Part shown: positions 61,418 to 64,000 of the stretch, piece after piece
Layout: every line of letters starts with the position of its first letter
Numbering within the stretch: position 1 is the stretch's first letter
Assembly (NCBI GenBank): GCA_900472575.1
Contig: UCIV01000021.1
Coordinates: 96,686 to 160,685 of the forward strand
DNA from: Hyphomicrobiales bacterium
Lineage (GTDB): Bacteria; Pseudomonadota; Alphaproteobacteria; Rhizobiales; Rhizobiaceae
Direction: 5' to 3'
Length of the DNA: 64,000 bases
Notes under the pieces: generated by a model
Told to the model about the DNA's origin: nothing
The model's input: only the letters and a program-made list of their open reading frames with translations
Databases searched by the model: none
Program-made: the position numbers and the translations under genes

Positions 61418-61651
61418 GTGATGTCTATTGACATGAGTGACGGCCTTTACGGCCAACCCAAGCGTCACAGCGGGCACAGCGGGCACAGCAGTGTGCCGTA
61501 TCTGAAGCTTGTTTATTCGTTCAACGAGGATTTGGTTGGCGAAGACGATGGCGAGCCTGAAAGGGCAGGTTCATTTGTTGTCGCTATCCTCGCTGTTGCA
61601 TCGGCGTCTATGTTCGCTGCAGTGTGGTTGTTGATTCACAACTGGCTTTGA
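61418..61651 (+). CDS. small single-span membrane protein
   Basis: A 77-residue protein with a strong ribosome binding site, AGGAGGAGG (61402-61410), 7 nt before GTG 61418 and 10 nt before ATG 61421, so either can be the start. The first part is polar and has a short repeat (HSGHSGHSS), the middle is charged, and the C-terminal 25 residues form a membrane segment (VVAILAVASASMFAAVWLLI). No family is recognised. It lies alone in the 477 bp between hom and recJ, the place where glpX is expected. Confidence 0.65.
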   Translation: MMSIDMSDGLYGQPKRHSGHSGHSSVPYLKLVYSFNEDLVGEDDGEPERAGSFVVAILAVASASMFAAVWLLIHNWL

Positions 61652-61697
61652 CGCGAAAGCATTTCCGCTTCTGCACGTCGTCGGCTATGGATAGCCG

Positions 61698-63530
61698 ATG
61701 ACGACAAAGACATTTACCGCTTTAACGCCCCAGGAACCCGCGGATCCCGTCCAGAGGGCATTTCTAGGAGTGGAGCGGTCTGTATCCGGGCAGCGCTGGA
61801 TGTCCAGGCTCGATCAGGCAGCGCAGAACCGTGCGCTGGCAATCGCTCAGATCCATGGAATTCCCGAGATCATCGCCCGTGTTCTTGCCGGGCGTGGCGT
61901 GTCTTTGGACGATGCTCCGGCGTTTCTCGATCCGACCATCCGCTCGCTGATGCCCGATCCATTGACGCTGACGGATTGCGACAAGGCTTCGGCGCGAATT
62001 CTCAAGGCGATCCGCCGGCGCGAACGTGTCGCTATATTCGGCGACTATGACGTCGATGGAGCATCGTCCTCAGCACTTCTCTATCGTTTCCTGAAGCATT
62101 TCGAGATCGATGCCGAAATCTACATTCCTGACCGCATATTCGAAGGCTATGGCCCGAATGCTGCCGCTATGGAACAGTTGATCGCACGCGGCGCGAGCCT
62201 GATCGTCACCGTCGACTGTGGTTCGACTAGCCACGAATCGCTTGCGGCCGCCGCGGCGAAGGGATGTGACGTCGTGGTGATCGACCATCACCAGGTAGGA
62301 ACCGAGCTGCCGAAAGCGGTCGCGCTCGTCAATCCCAATCGCGAAGACGATTTGTCGGGGCAGGGGCATCTATGTGCCGCCGGCGTGGTGTTTCTTGTTC
62401 TTGTCGCCACCGCGCGTCTTTTGCGTGAAGCCGGAGACCGGCGAGCGGCAAATCTAGATCTTCTTGCCTGGATCGATCTCGTGGCGCTCGCGACCGTGTG
62501 TGATGTTGTGCCGCTCAAGGGGCTGAACCGAGCTTACGTAGTCAAGGGGCTGATTGCGGCCCGCCATATGACCAATCTCGGCCTCGCGGCACTTTTCAGG
62601 AAGGCTGGCCTATCGGGACCGGTTACGCCTTATCATTTTGGCTTCCTCATCGGTCCGCGCATCAATGCCGGCGGACGCATCAGCGATGCAGCGCTCGGCA
62701 GCCGCCTCCTGACCCTCGAAGACAGCGTGCAGGCAGAGGAAATCGCAGCCCGCCTCGATGAACTCAACCGGGATCGTCAAGCGATGGAAGCGGCGATGCT
62801 TGCCGAAGCGGAAGCCGAAGTGCTGGCCGAATACGGAGACGGCGAGGGCGCCAATGTTCTGGTCACCGCACATGGAGGCTGGCATCCCGGCATCGTCGGT
62901 CTGCTTGCGGCTAGGCTGAAGGAGAAGTTCAAGCGCCCCGCTTTCGCGATCGCCTTCGATTCGCAAGGGAAAGGCACCGGCTCCGGCCGCTCGATCAATG
63001 GTTTCGACATGGGCCATATGGTGCGCGCGGCCGTGGAGAATGGCCTGCTGGTGAAAGGTGGCGGTCATGCCATGGCAGCGGGCCTCACCGTCGAGCGAGC
63101 CAAACTCGGGGCGTTGAGGGCGTTTTTCGAGGAGAGTGCCGCCTCGCGCGTGCCGTCTCTCGTCTCAAGCCACTCATTGAAGATCGATGGCGCTCTGTCG
63201 GCATCAGGAGCAACCCTCGACCTTTTCGATCAATTGGAAAAAGCCGGGCCCTATGGCTCCGGTCATCCGCAGCCGATCTTCGCCATCCCCTCCCATCGTT
63301 TGAGGGATGTCCGTCCGGTGGGCACTGCTCACATCAAGATAACACTGGAAGCAATGGACGGCTCACGCCTGGACGGGATCGCTTTCCGTGCCGCAGATAC
63401 ACCTCTGGGCGACCTCCTGATGAAATCACGCGGCCTGCAAATCCATGCCGCCGGAAGCCTGAGCGCAGACTATTGGCAGGGCAGTCGACGGATACAGTTG
63501 CGCCTGCTGGATGCAGTGCTGGCCAAATGA
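61698..63530 (+). CDS. recJ: single-stranded-DNA-specific exonuclease RecJ
   Basis: 5'-3' exonuclease of recombination and repair. 610 residues. DHH phosphoesterase motifs: FGDYDVDGASSSALL (about residues 114-128), IVTVDCGSTSHE (about 171-182), VVIDHHQVG (DHH, about 192-200), ATVCDVVPLKG (about 266-276); the DHHA1 domain has VTAHGGWHPGIVGLLAARLK (about 389-408) and VKGGGHAMAAGLT (about 453-465), followed by an OB-fold end. Near the start a tail of tRNA-Glu genes follows on the opposite strand. Confidence 0.96.
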   Translation: MTTKTFTALTPQEPADPVQRAFLGVERSVSGQRWMSRLDQAAQNRALAIAQIHGIPEIIARVLAGRGVSLDDAPAFLDPTIRSLMPDPLTLTDCDKASARILKAIRRRERVAIFGDYDVDGASSSALLYRFLKHFEIDAEIYIPDRIFEGYGPNAAAMEQLIARGASLIVTVDCGSTSHESLAAAAAKGCDVVVIDHHQVGTELPKAVALVNPNREDDLSGQGHLCAAGVVFLVLVATARLLREAGDRRAANLDLLAWIDLVALATVCDVVPLKGLNRAYVVKGLIAARHMTNLGLAALFRKAGLSGPVTPYHFGFLIGPRINAGGRISDAALGSRLLTLEDSVQAEEIAARLDELNRDRQAMEAAMLAEAEAEVLAEYGDGEGANVLVTAHGGWHPGIVGLLAARLKEKFKRPAFAIAFDSQGKGTGSGRSINGFDMGHMVRAAVENGLLVKGGGHAMAAGLTVERAKLGALRAFFEESAASRVPSLVSSHSLKIDGALSASGATLDLFDQLEKAGPYGSGHPQPIFAIPSHRLRDVRPVGTAHIKITLEAMDGSRLDGIAFRAADTPLGDLLMKSRGLQIHAAGSLSADYWQGSRRIQLRLLDAVLAK

Positions 63531-63555
63531 TTTTCCGATTTTCTGGATAAGAAAG

Positions 63556-63630
63556 TGGCACGCCCTAGGGGAGTCGAACCCCTCTTTTCAGAATGAAAAT
63601 CTGACGTCCTAACCGATAGACGAAGGGCGC
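63556..63630 (-). tRNA. tRNA-Glu (TTC), copy 1
   Basis: Minus strand: 5' GCGCCCTTCGTC, anticodon arm TCAGA-TTTTCAT-TCTGA giving anticodon TTC, T arm GAGGGGTTCGACTCCCCT, 3' AGGGCGTG plus encoded CCA (63556-63558). 75 nt with CCA. Identical in sequence to copy 2. Confidence 0.96.
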
Positions 63631-63770
63631 GTGCGGTGAGCGCTCTCATAGGGGGGAAGAGCAAATATCGCAAGCGAAAAATGCGTGTCTTCACCATCTT
63701 CTGCAGAAAAAACAGAAATATCCACAAAGCCGAATAGGCTCTTTTGAACAATGACTTGGCGGAGGGGGAG

Positions 63771-63845
63771 TGGCACGCCCTAGGGGAGTCGAACCCCTCT
63801 TTTCAGAATGAAAATCTGACGTCCTAACCGATAGACGAAGGGCGC
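63771..63845 (-). tRNA. tRNA-Glu (TTC), copy 2
   Basis: Same tRNA as copy 1, 215 bp away; all 75 positions I compared agree. The flanking sequence differs except for short conserved ends next to each tRNA. Confidence 0.96.
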
Positions 63846-63987
63846 GTGCTGTGGCGCCCTTATAGGGGCGTCGATTGAAGACCGCAAGCGCAAAAATGCA
63901 CTTTTCAAAGGTCAAATTAAGAAAAATTCCAAACTGCCATCAGATGGTAATTGGGTAATTCTAACAATGACTTGGCAAAGGGGGGAG

Positions 63988-64000
63988 TGGCACGCCCTAG
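63988..64000 (-). tRNA. tRNA-Glu, copy 3, 3' end only (partial)
   Basis: The last 13 bases of the window (TGGCACGCCCTAG on the plus strand) equal the 3' end of the two complete tRNA-Glu genes, including CCA, 217 bp from copy 2 and preceded by the same ACAATGACTTGGC element. The array continues outside the window. Confidence 0.85.

Overview
The window is a gene-dense chromosomal stretch from an alphaproteobacterium of the order Hyphomicrobiales, most likely family Rhizobiaceae (Rhizobium/Agrobacterium relatives). The evidence is the ExoR and ExoD proteins, the long run argS - SPOR protein - nagZ - scpAB - tatABC - serS - surE - pcm - nlpD, a PopZ-type polar organiser, DUF982 and DUF1127 small proteins, a class I PHA synthase, and the even, moderately GC-rich coding style. 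I see no prophage, insertion sequence, CRISPR array or obvious genomic island.

Layout. (1) 1-2640: end of an unrecognised gene, exoD, two tiny membrane proteins, a DUF982 protein, tRNA-Cys and a small hypothetical gene. (2) 2813-11778: a Pcm-like methyltransferase, popZ, valS, a FadL-type porin, exoR, then xthA and an A-type Fe-S carrier on the minus strand. (3) 11948-27273: housekeeping genes on the plus strand: dgt, argS, a large SPOR protein, nagZ, scpA-scpB, tatA-tatB-tatC, serS, surE-pcm-nlpD. (4) 27406-32161: an AAA ATPase, yajC, a Mth938-domain protein, a squalene/phytoene synthase-like enzyme, a membrane protein and trmFO. (5) 32251-33678: two DUF1127 genes, a probable anti-Shine-Dalgarno small RNA and tRNA-Leu. 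(6) 33838-43925: tig, an ABC-F ATPase, small secreted proteins, a glutathione transferase, icd and a FUSC transporter. (7) 43988-51560: trmJ-like, murI, small proteins, a LysE exporter, a HerA-like ATPase, rpsD, sthA. (8) 51760-64000: an XRE regulator divergent from an NAD-binding epimerase, the minus-strand operon phaC-sfsA-map-radC, a lipoprotein, an aminotransferase with hom, recJ and a tandem tRNA-Glu array.

Functional themes are protein export (Tat, YajC), envelope and cell division (SPOR protein, NagZ, degenerate LytM protein, MurI), chromosome organisation (ScpAB, PopZ, RecJ, RadC), translation (ValRS, ArgRS, SerRS, S4, trigger factor, MetAP, TrmFO, TrmJ) and exopolysaccharide control (ExoR, ExoD).

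The most interesting items are a cluster of CCTCCTCCC-loop hairpins at 33123-33245 that looks like an alpha-r14 or 'cuckoo' small RNA, lying next to two DUF1127 genes and sharing a promoter-region motif with one of them; three places where a gene I expect from related genomes is missing (tolC, secDF, glpX), one of which holds a new small membrane protein; direct repeats upstream of exoR; and several very small ORFs with good ribosome binding sites. All functions are inferred by reading the sequence; no database search was possible.
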